Positions 44,850 through 54,211 of a stretch of 64,000 nucleotides of DNA are shown piece after piece (position 1 is the first letter of the stretch; each line of letters starts with the position of its first letter). The stretch is from Pseudeuparius sepicola (lineage: Eukaryota; Arthropoda; Insecta; Coleoptera; Anthribidae). The stretch covers positions 27,578,995 through 27,642,994 of the forward strand of contig OY987305.1 of the NCBI GenBank assembly GCA_963920635.1, given 5' to 3'. The notes beneath the pieces were generated by a model that saw only the letters and a list, made by a program, of their open reading frames with translations, was not told the DNA's origin and searched no databases. The position numbers and the translations under genes were made by a program.

Positions 44850-45030
44850 TGTAATGGTTTCGCCCTGTTACCTGTTATTGCCATGGGGGAGTATTGTTGT
44901 TGTAACAGTGGGAGGGGGATGTCAAATAAAGAGGATTTTTGTGACAACATGTCGTAGTATTGTGCTCCATATCCCTCCTGAGAAGTAGAGGCGGCGACCC
45001 CGAGGTTTTAGGCCGCTAGTAACCTCTGCA
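44850..45030 (+). repeat. 3' LTR, 181 bp
   Basis: Starts TGTAATGGTTTCGCCC and ends AACCTCTGCA. An AATAAA signal occurs near 44924. This copy is longer than the 5' LTR and probably closer to the original. LTRs below 200 bp are short for the group but known. Confidence 0.9.
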
Positions 45031-45034
45031 AAGT

Positions 45035-46030
45035 TAAGAAATCTTTGTGAGTCTGTTAATGTTATACTAGTATGCTTTTAGGTCTACATATAAAATATGT
45101 GCTTAAAAATAACATAGTATCTTATCTTCATTTACATTTTTGAGATTTCTGTAAAAACGTATAAAAATAAGTATCTACCTACATTTACGATATGTTATGC
45201 AACTGGCAACTTTGCACCAGCCTTGACGCGCAAGCTTACCAGCTGAAAAGAAAGTTCCGTTAGGTAGGGGTTTTAATGCACTTCTGAAAATATTTTTTAA
45301 TTTTTTTTGCTGACTTTAGATTTTTTTAATGTCAGGTTCGTATTAGCTATTTTTTCCCACCTGTGGTTAAATTTTTTTACACCATAACTGAATCACCCTG
45401 TATAAAAAAGAAGAGTAATTCACTGCGATTGAACATACAGTCTGAATGGTAATAGTCCGTGTGTTAACGGTCTAGTCCGTATATGAAATACCATGTCATT
45501 TACATACGGCCTACGCCATTTAGGTTGTAAATGTTCATCTTTAAAATCATAAATCATAAAAATCCTCTAATATTTTTACATTATACAAATTTGCAGGCTT
45601 CATCAACGTCCATTCCCTGAATTATTGGGGTGTCTCTCCGCTTTGACATTCCCGTCGAATTATAAACAGGGGGCAAGATTAAATTAGCGTTTTATACCCT
45701 CGGAAAAAACTCTTAAAGGATAAAACGCCGGAGGTTCCACCCTCGCCCTTGCCTTCAACTTAATCTGAAAGAAGACAAACGTATCACCACTTCGTAATTT
45801 TCCGAGCCAGGCAAAGCCCCGGCCGATTTTAATTTTGACATTGCGACGTCATAAAAAGCCCTATATATTGCAGTTTATAAATTGCAAAAGTAGGGCGCTA
45901 ATTCTTAAACGTGCCTGGTAAAATATAGTTTTTCACCAACATGTAAACATCACCCAAAACATTATTTAGTTATTTAAAACAAGAACTAAGGAGTGGTTAT
46001 TCGTGACTGACTAAGTCGAGAAGATGAAAG
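45035..46030. other. Intergenic with GC-richer island
   Basis: GAATCACCCTGTATA near 45390 is a lone snapback end. A moderately GC-rich island at about 45600-45870 stands out from its AT-rich setting; no frame in it is protein-like. It may be host conserved non-coding DNA. Confidence 0.35.
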
Positions 46031-46373
46031 ATGAAACTTTTTTGTGGGGATGCAGTCAAATATTAGCCAGTAAAAAGAAAACTATTTGTCAATGTCAAGC
46101 TTTCGGAAAATTTTATTCCTTCTTCAGGACAATAACATCAGGTTTGTTTAAAATAGCTAACGAAGTTCATGATTAGTACAAAAATCTTAATAAAATATCT
46201 ATATCTATTAAGATTTTTATACTAATCATGGACATTGTTAGCTTTTTTGAACAAACCTAACGTTATTGTCATGAAGAAGGAATAAAATGTTCCGAAAGCT
46301 TTACAAAAATAACAAAAAATAGTTTACTTTTTACTGATCAATATTTGACTGCATCCCCACAAAAAAGTTTCAT
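46031..46373. repeat. 343-bp palindromic element
   Basis: ATGAAACTTTTTTGTGGGGA at 46031 and its complement ending at 46373 enclose two arms of about 165 bp that match nearly throughout, centre near 46200. Each arm has a CTGAAGAAGG..CCGAAAGC-type segment (46101-46127 minus, 46271-46297 plus) that resembles the hammerhead core order but lacks a good stem III. Confidence 0.8.
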
Positions 46374-46661
46374 TTTTGTTCTTTTAAAACAAGAACGTCA
46401 GTTTAGGCTGATAAAATATGCAGGAAGAAAGACTATCTTATAACTTATAACTTATAAAATGCATATAATATCTACCCGTTTTTATAACCCACAGTTAATC
46501 CCCTCTAAAAGTTAAAAATTCTACCATTTTCCATATTAGCTTGATATTTATTTTCTGGTGTCGATTTCAACTTCTGGTAGCATTACAAAATAACATAATT
46601 CTGTAATATACAGGGTGTTCCAGTTTGTTTCGAACAAACTTTCACAGATGAAATAGTTATT
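46374..46661. other. Non-coding, lone snapback end
   Basis: A TA/CAGGGTGTTCCAGTTTG terminus lies near 46611; the region otherwise shows nothing. Confidence 0.4.
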
Positions 46662-46784
46662 TATGTACCAAGGCACTAAGTTCAACTTTTTATGACTCAT
46701 GTAGAATTTACTTGCCGAGGGCTCTGGCCGAGGCAAATAAACCACATGAGTCATAAAAAGAACTTCAATGCCGAGGTACATATA
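46662..46784. repeat. Short inverted repeat
   Basis: TGTACCAAGGCACT..TTTTTATGACTCATGT and its complement ending GCCGAGGTACATA form arms of about 45 bp around a spacer. It may be the remaining centre of the snapback whose end lies near 46611. Confidence 0.65.
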
Positions 46785-48503
46785 TATATTTTTTTCAAAT
46801 CAGGAAAAAAATGTTGTATTAGGCGAGAAAATAATCATAAGGGATTCACCCGTCCATGAACCGACTACGCGCGGCGTTGCTTGACTTTGACGATCGCTCT
46901 ACCTAGGTCAAGTATGACGAGACACGGCACTATCTGACAGAAAATCCAAACTGCTGCCTATTGTGCTGCCTCCATGTAAAATAGAATAATATTCAAACCT
47001 ACTAAAATATTTATACTGAAAGATTGCGCTGCTATAGGTAACAATTTCGCAACGTGTACGGACGAGGGCTCCGCGTCTGACGTTTGATGTTTACATCTCG
47101 CCAAGGCCTACTTATTGAAAAAATCGTACAATAATGGGCTACTTCAGTGCCGATTTCTGAGCTTTTAATGACGATTTTGAGACACTTCACTGCCGATTTC
47201 GAGAAAAAGTAATTTTAAGGTGGGATGCTAATATAAATATATAAATCGTAAAGTCTAATTTCTGTTAAAGATATTCAAATCAAATATGGCACACAAGATG
47301 TATGTATGGAGGGATATAATAATGTGCAATACCTACAAAGTTTCTAAATTAAACAGTGGATACAGATACAGGTAATCACAATAATTAGATAAAAGAATGT
47401 GTATAGCTCTGAATCGAATAAAAAACATTTTATCTAAGTGAAGTAGGAGAATTTGACGATAAGGGTAAACTTGCCGTCTCAGCTCACAGTTTATTCAAGA
47501 TTCAAGGAAAACTTTACATATGTTTCAACCCACCTAGGAGGTCATCTTCAGCAGTAAAACATTTTAGTAAGCCAAGAGAGCTTCCTAGACAAAGTCTTAA
47601 CTCAGTATATGGTTGTGGGAAAAAGTAACTTTAATTTAAAAAAGGCTTATCAAACTTAATCAACTGAAATTAGTTCATGAAATGGTGGCATCCAGGATAG
47701 ATATCACGCAAGCCAAAGTCGAAACCGTTTGACTATTTCGCGGTTATTGCCACAAAAACATTTTTCTTTATTTACTACAGGTACAGAAATCCATCTTTCT
47801 TTGATAAAACTGTATATTACTGGTATTGGGAGACCACAAGAACCTAAAAACCTCAAAATAAACAGGGTTTCTGAAAAACTAAGCGTGATTTTCACTTCCG
47901 GTCAAATCATAAGTCAGAAATGCACTCAGAGAAACGTTTATTGACATTAATTAAAGTTTATTTACGGTTAACAAATGGTATTTTTGGATACTGAAAATTT
48001 AAATATATTAATTTGGCAAAGAAAATATTTCATTGGTTTCAATAAATAGTATATTTATCAGAAATATACATATGTTTAGAGTGAATATTCGGTACTTTTA
48101 ATAAAAATAAATATATAAGATATTAATATTAAATATGATATTAACTATCTTTCCATCAAAATTTGCCTAGATGTCCATAAACGGGGTATGTTATACAATA
48201 CTTGATGATATTCGCCTATAATATATGATGATATTTATTATTAGGATTCTTTTTTAGCAGATAATTTTACATTATTTGTCGTAAACTTTCGTATATTACT
48301 GTTAAGGTTTATTTATTCTTGCAATATTACTGTTTAATAAATATTAATATTGCCTTCCAATTATTATTTTTTTCTTAATAAGCAATATTTTGTTTATAAA
48401 TATTCTAAAGTTAGTTCAAACTTTCTGACATTTCCAACAAAATTTTCGAATATTGTATTCTAATAAATAATATTGTATTTACAGGGTGATTTAGTGACAT
48501 GTA
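46785..48503. other. Intergenic, includes dispersed repeat copy 2
   Basis: 47255-47430 is related to 36265-36450. Around 46850-47110 the sequence is less AT-rich. No protein recognised. Confidence 0.4.
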
Positions 48504-48916
48504 CAGGATGTTCCCTTATATTTTGACCCACCCCTAGAGCTTTTATTTTTCGAGTAAGAAAAAAATTACTTAAATGAAAGTTGTAGGGTACCAAGGTAAA
48601 TTATCCCAAAAATAATGAATTGATAGCAATGCTCTTGTCTAAGTTGAAATGTTTTTCCATGGCAACCTTTATTAAATATAAAGATATTGTTGGAATCGGA
48701 AAAATGCGTGCAATTCAAAAATCCACAAATATGCAGGGTGTTCCATTAAATAAAGTAAGTTTATATTTTCTCATAAATTTGCGACGCTCATTTGTTTTAT
48801 CTAGTAACAGATCCTAGCGGTTCAGAAAAAACCCTACAACTTTCATTTAAGTAATTTTTTTCTAACTCTAAAAATAAAGGCTCTCGGGGTGGGTCAAAAT
48901 ATACGGGAACACCCTG
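48504..48916. mobile_element. 413-bp snapback MITE
   Basis: CAGGATGTTCCCTTATATTT at 48504 and the complement GGGAACACCCTG ending at 48916, with TA on both sides (48502-48503, 48917-48918). Arms of about 85 bp (GTTGTAGGG / CCCTACAAC as inner edge) flank a loop that itself has a CAGGGTGTTCC phrase. It lies between two ACAGGGTGATT phrases, so it may have landed in another element. Confidence 0.85.
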
Positions 48917-48918
48917 TA

Positions 48919-50003
48919 CAGGGTGATTACACAAAATTAAGCCACCCCTTAACTATTTTATTTTTTAACTTACTCACAATGCCCATAACTAGATTGAAGT
49001 CTTAAAGTCGTTATTGTAACAATAGGAATGGAGATTCCAGGAACGAATAATTATTGGTTATGTATATACTTACCTGTTATATATGATGTCAACATGCATA
49101 ACCAATAAAAAATAAATACCTATACACTATATTTATTTTCTGAAATTGTGTAAAAACGGAGGGTGCAAATATGTAATATATACTACCTTCAAATTTATAT
49201 TAGTTTTAGGTATGTATATCACTTCTAAAAATAGTAATTATTGTTTATACCAATTCTACTTATTTTTTTTTAATTGTTGCAATTTTTATGATAAGTAGGT
49301 AGTCTATTTATATATAGGTATATGTTTGTAAACAGAAAAATGTCTAGATTCCAAAAATGAAAAAATATAGAGGGTGTTTTGTATAGCAAATAAAACAATT
49401 TTTTAACTCATCTCTATAGAGCTCTAATAAAAAACATTTAACAGGAACAGAAGAAGGTACCCTACATATCTACTAATAACTTGAAGTCCCATTGCGGGAT
49501 CGAACTTTAATGGTATTTTAAATAAAACGATATACTTACTTAACACTATATTGGCACATAGCAGTTAATCATGTAACAATTTCCAGTCCGGTACTAACAT
49601 CATGAGATGTGAATGTTTGACCACTATACAAATATCAATATGTTTGTCATAAACGTGGTAACTTCATAGAACAAATATAGAAATTTATAGGTAAGTAGTG
49701 TATGGCGTCCATGTAAAATGTATTTATGAACTATTAACTAATTTGTTAATTAAAAATATATATAACATTTAAAGCAAACTTAAGATTTTCATATGGTTCT
49801 AATATATTAAATGCACCTGTAGGGTAACAAATTTATTGCAAGCAAACTTATTGTAGAGCTTATTTTGAAATATAAGTGCAAAACAAAAAAAAACGCAGAT
49901 TTACTTCTATATACATTACATTATATGTACCTAGGTATGAAAAAATGAAAATCATATGCCTTCAACTTCAATGTCTTTTTCTAAACTAAACAAACTGGCC
50001 TAC
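48919..50003. other. Intergenic or first intron of the minus-strand gene
   Basis: AT-rich, no gene. If the exon at 50004-50295 is real, this lies in its first intron, because the donor at 50003 points into it. Confidence 0.35.
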
Positions 50004-50295
50004 CTCGCATATCACAAGGCACGCGGTGACGTGCGCTTTTAATGGCGATGGCATCCAAATTAGGGATGGCACCCACCATTTCCCTCCTTCTGCTTGATTG
50101 CAGTGCACGGTTGCAGACGCGGCCCAGTAGTGTTGTCCGGTCGCTCTGCTTCCACCCCAGCAGCTGACTGCACAAGTGCACAACATATTGCTCCGCGCGA
50201 TTCGTTTCTTCGCTCCTCTGGAGGAGCCACTCCGGGCAAGGCGAACCTTGGCTTCTCTTCTGATAGCGCGTCAGAGAATTGTTGACACAGCCCAT
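50004..50295 (-). CDS. Probable host first coding exon, function unknown
   Basis: From ATG 50295-50293 a 97-codon frame starts MGCVNNSLTRY, continues CPEWLLQRSEETNRAEQYVV, LCSQLLGWKQSDRTTLLGRV and GAIPNLDAIAIK, and ends at GCGAG/GTAGGC, a plausible splice donor after one base of the next codon. The exon and its upstream 200-350 bp are clearly GC-richer than the surroundings and look single-copy. A TCAGTC initiator lies 192 nt upstream of the ATG. MGC at the N-terminus could allow lipidation, but position 6 is Asn, not the favoured Ser. I do not recognise the family. An overlapping frame, 50060-50335, lacks an ATG and is less protein-like. Confidence 0.5.
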
Positions 50296-50363
50296 CAGGT
50301 GTACGGGCGATTACAGCTTCCACGCAACCGGTCAAATCACAGCTATAATAACACTACTCGCGT

Positions 50364-50369
50364 CTACAT
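50364..50369 (-). promoter_or_regulatory. Start-stop minimal uORF
   Basis: In the proposed 5' leader the first ATG is followed directly by TAG. A start-stop element can stall scanning ribosomes and lower translation of the downstream frame. It is meaningful only if the exon at 50004-50295 is transcribed from the initiator at 50487. Confidence 0.3.
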
Positions 50370-50483
50370 TTTTCCGCCTTTCGGTACACACCAAAAAATA
50401 ATTCCGCCGACGCCCTGACTGGACGATGCGAACCTTCGCTTCCGACTCTCGAACTCTCGCACTTCGCGTTTCTGCCCCGGTTT

Positions 50484-50489
50484 GACTGA
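50484..50489 (-). promoter_or_regulatory. Candidate initiator (TCAGTC)
   Basis: The arthropod Inr consensus TCAGTY on the minus strand, with A+1 at 50487. No TATA box or DPE is visible at the usual distances. Its value comes from lying in a GC-richer segment upstream of the candidate exon. Confidence 0.35.
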
Positions 50490-53033
50490 GTTCTTTGTAG
50501 TGAGACAAACGTTCAAATTCAAAGTTATTTAGAGCTAGAACACGAAACGGCTAGGAAATGATGGACGCCGCGAAATAACTGAGACGCGTCACCTGTCACC
50601 CGTTGTGTCATGCGTATCTCGGCAAGTGCGACTGCGCTGAAATGCCTTCACTATTCGGTTTGTTTACCAGAAAGATATATTTTACCAAGGAGAAGAAACA
50701 ATAGTTCCTGAGACATATTGCTATTTTGTCAGCGAAATTGCAATGCTGTATACAAATGGTAATTTGTTCCGTATTATTTGAATTATTTGGATCCAATATC
50801 CGAAAAATTGACCTGCACACTCAAATAAACCGCATATGTTTGTTACAAAGAAATCATTTCCCTGAGTTTGGCTCCGGGTAACATTTGTTTGTTTGGAGGA
50901 AATAAATATGTTGATAAGCAATATGTTCTATTCTAACTGTAAAAATATTATCATAATAATTTGGTAAATAAAGGATAGCTTGACATTCAATTTTTCGAGG
51001 AGTTATCTGGAAACATATCAGTCTGCATTAATATACAGTTGTTAGTCTTAAATATTTAATGTTTATATTTAAGAAAGCAATCTTTAATAAATCGTAAGTT
51101 TCTTGAAAATCGCTCGAATTTTATTTTATTTTTGTTATAAGCCTATTTCTTTTGCGGAAACTTTCGCTTATTATATTATTAAATACATACCTTCTAAACA
51201 TATTATATCTTTCACATAAAACAACTGTTTCTCTGAGTGTGGGAACTGACTATTTCTTGTTACTCCCTTTACAGTTCTTCTTCCGTGTTAAAATTCAAAT
51301 TCAAAATTTTATACTTTAACAACAAAACGATTTTTTTGCATCAAGGTATTTGTTGAATCATCACAATCCGTCCATATTTCGCTAAATAGCTGCGAAAATA
51401 AAAGAGTTATGTCACACCCTGTATGTACAGTTTCACTTTGATAATCGTCAAACCAGCGAACTATAATAAAAATATTTTTTGTGGGAAAACAAACCCAAAT
51501 TACTTCATCTCTTTTACTTATGTAATTGTGATTAGCTTTTATGACAGTATGCTCAAACTATTAGTGGTTTACAATCATAAGTTAGGTACGTATGTAATGT
51601 TACTCACAAGTCTCTCTATATAGGTCAATGTATCCCTTTGGAATACACAGATGCGAGTCATGCCGGCCAACCGCCGAATGAGTGTTGGGTTGTATAAATC
51701 TAGTTAATTGCCGACCGTAAATACTTCGGACCCTGTATATTGACAATGTGAGTAAATTATACTGAAATAGTATTATTGCTGTACTGAAAATAAGGAGACC
51801 GGCCATCGCATGCTGGGTAGGCATCCTTTTCGCTGTTACTAAAACGTCCCATCGGAGATTTAGTAGCCGATGGCGTGCCCTTTACCCTGTCGTGGTGGCG
51901 CTCCCCCTGCGAAGCCTCAGTGGCGTCGGGAACATAACTTTCACGAGAATTATATGTTTAACGTGTTGCTTCATAAACTAAAATAGTAGAGACGCCTCCT
52001 TCTGAGAGACCGCAATTTTTATCTAAAACACCGGCACCAATTAACGTTAAGGTATGGTTTAAGAATAGTTGTTGTAGTAGACAAAAATCTTCATTACTTG
52101 ACGTTCTGATCATGAATTTTTGCTTATAACATTAGATACAATCAGCACTCATTAACACCGACAATGGAGGAATTATAGCGCTTCTAATGACAAGTCAGGA
52201 AGTACAGCTATTGTAATATTAAAAGTACTTGACAAAGTATATCGTGCTGAGTATTTTTGAATTTCCCAGAACCATAGAAGAATCAGTATATTCTTCTATG
52301 CCAGAACCTAAAAAAATCCAAACAGTCGCTATAGTAGCTTTAGGGGAAGTGATTTTTACGTATGTGGACTTGAACACCCTTTCAATGTACTTCTATAAAT
52401 AGTCAAGTTAATCTCGCATTATATTACCACAGACCTAATTATTATATTTGTTATAATTATATAAATATGCATAATTATTATTTAGAAGTATGTTATTGTC
52501 GAGTAAAATTTCTTCAGTGCACAAGACAACACAACTTCCTGGAGGTATTAGCGAATCGTTATAAATTCTTGTAAGGCTTATGTGCATTTGTGTTATTTTG
52601 GTTTAGGCTTTATAGTCCTCACTACGCCCCTGGTATTTCCTTGTCCACAGTAGGTTTAAATTGTCTCTCGGTTAGTGGTTTGCCCATTATCTATTGTCTT
52701 CATCTTGCAACTACTTGTAATTGCCTACAATAATGGACTGTTTTTAGAGGGGAACATAGGTCACATTTATTTTACTGGGAATACACCGAGGAAACTTCTG
52801 ACAATGCGAAAAATGTTTTGCAACAATTTATCGTTCTACCGGTATTATAAAAGAAGTGAACAAAATCCGTAATTTTGAAAGACAGAGCTGCAAATTTTAA
52901 AGATACAAAAAAATATCTGGAAGCACATACAAAGGATAAGTTAAGCATCGTGGTCGTGGGGCACAGTAATAATTATTTTCTAGTTAAATATAGGCATGCT
53001 CAATCTTAACTGTAACACAAACACAAATATATA
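50490..53033. other. Intergenic, no gene recognised
   Basis: 51830-51930 is GC-richer (GTCGTGGTGGCGCTCCCC) without a recognisable frame. ACACCCTGTATGTACAG near 51414 is a lone snapback end. The micro-palindrome at 52273 lies here. Confidence 0.4.
52273..52300. mobile_element. 28-bp micro-palindrome with direct flanking repeat
   Basis: Same 11-bp ends as the element at 3058 (CATAGAAGAAT / ATTCTTCTATG), here around 6 bp. Flanked by CCAGAAC at 52266-52272 and 52301-52307, or CCAGAACC if the cut is one base further. The flanking repeat differs from that of the first copy, as expected for target duplications. Confidence 0.6.
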
Positions 53034-54209
53034 CAGTGTCCTCCAAAAAGTTCGCACCATATAGGGGGGAAATTTTTAATTAATGTTTTATTTTGAAATT
53101 TAATTTTGGGGTTACCTTTTGCTTGAAAAAAAGATGAAAAATGTCCAACTCAAACGTGGTCATGTGACTTTTGTTATCTGTCAAAAATGGGTTTATTTGT
53201 TACAATATCAAAAAGTTTTACTTAAAAAAAAGTTGTTTCTTTTTCAATTTTACGTAAGTGTGCCAAATTTGAACGCTCTAATAAAAGATTTAGTTTTTTG
53301 CAATTTTTTTAATATTTATGAAATTTCTGAAAATTTTAAAAACTTGTAACTTCATAAAACCTATTTTATATCACTAGCTTTATCATTCTATTAACTTTTT
53401 ATTACTAATTACCGCTAAGAATAGCTATTTTTCAAAAGAAAATGATATTAACGCTTTAAAATTATGTTATGTTTGCTGCAAAGTACATGTACCGTTTAGC
53501 ATTTAGGGTATAAATTTAGTTACATTACGTTTTCCAGTTTCAAATTGATGCCAAAATAATAATAAATTAAAATATCGTCACACTATTTTACGTATGTAAG
53601 CAAAATTCTTGACTTTTATGGAACAAATAATTATTACCTTTAAGTTTAATTTCACATTAATCGATATTGATGAGTAGGCCATGGAGAGAATAGAAGCAAT
53701 ATAACTGTCAAATAAAAACAACTACCCTAAATGCTAGACGGTACCTACATCAAGTTTGCAGCAAACATAACAGAATTTTTAAGCGTTAATATAATTTTCT
53801 TTTGAAAAGTACGTATTATTATCGGTAATTAGTAATAAAAAGTTAATAGAATGATAAAGCTAGTGATATAAAATAGTTTTTGAAATTTTCAGAAATTTCA
53901 TAAATATTAAAAATTGGCAAAAAAACTAAATCTTTTATTAGAGCCTTCAAATTTGACACATTTAGGTAAAATTGAAAAGGAAACAACTTTTTCAAGTAAA
54001 ACTTTTTGATATTTTAACAAATAAACCCATTTTAGGCGATCTATTTTTTTAAATGTCATTTTTGCCAGATAATGAAAGTCACATGACCACGTTTGAGTGG
54101 GTCATTTTTCATATTTTTTCAAGCAAAAGGTAACTAAAAAATTAAATTTCAAAATAAAACGTTAATTAAAAATTTCTCCCTCATGGTGCGAACTTTTTGG
54201 AGGACACTG
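53034..54209. mobile_element. Complete palindromic MITE, CAGTGTCC family
   Basis: Ends CAGTGTCCTCCAAAAAGTTC at 53034 and its complement at 54209, each next to TA (53032-53033, 54210-54211). The two halves are inverted copies over almost the whole 1176 bp (for example ACTCAAACGTGGTCATGTGA and CATGACCACGTTTGAGTG). No transposase. TA target and CAGT end are typical of Tc1/mariner-mobilised elements. Related partial copies: 2620-3330 and 15690-15960. Confidence 0.9.
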
Positions 54210-54211
54210 TA

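Larger units (their letters stand above)
38355..45030 (+). mobile_element. Ty3/gypsy LTR retrotransposon, decayed
   Basis: Bounded by TG..CA LTRs (38355-38482, 44850-45030) and a 4-bp target duplication AAGT (38351-38354, 45031-45034). Order inside: primer-binding site, gag, protease, reverse transcriptase, RNase H end, integrase, long 3' non-coding region, polypurine tract. RT before integrase is the Ty3/gypsy order. No envelope gene was recognised. Many stops, a large deletion over RNase H and an internal non-LTR insertion make it inactive. Confidence 0.9.

Noticed and set aside
50060..50335. Alternative frame over the host exon candidate
   Set aside because: It lacks an ATG, overlaps the better frame and does not run into the splice donor in a protein-like way.
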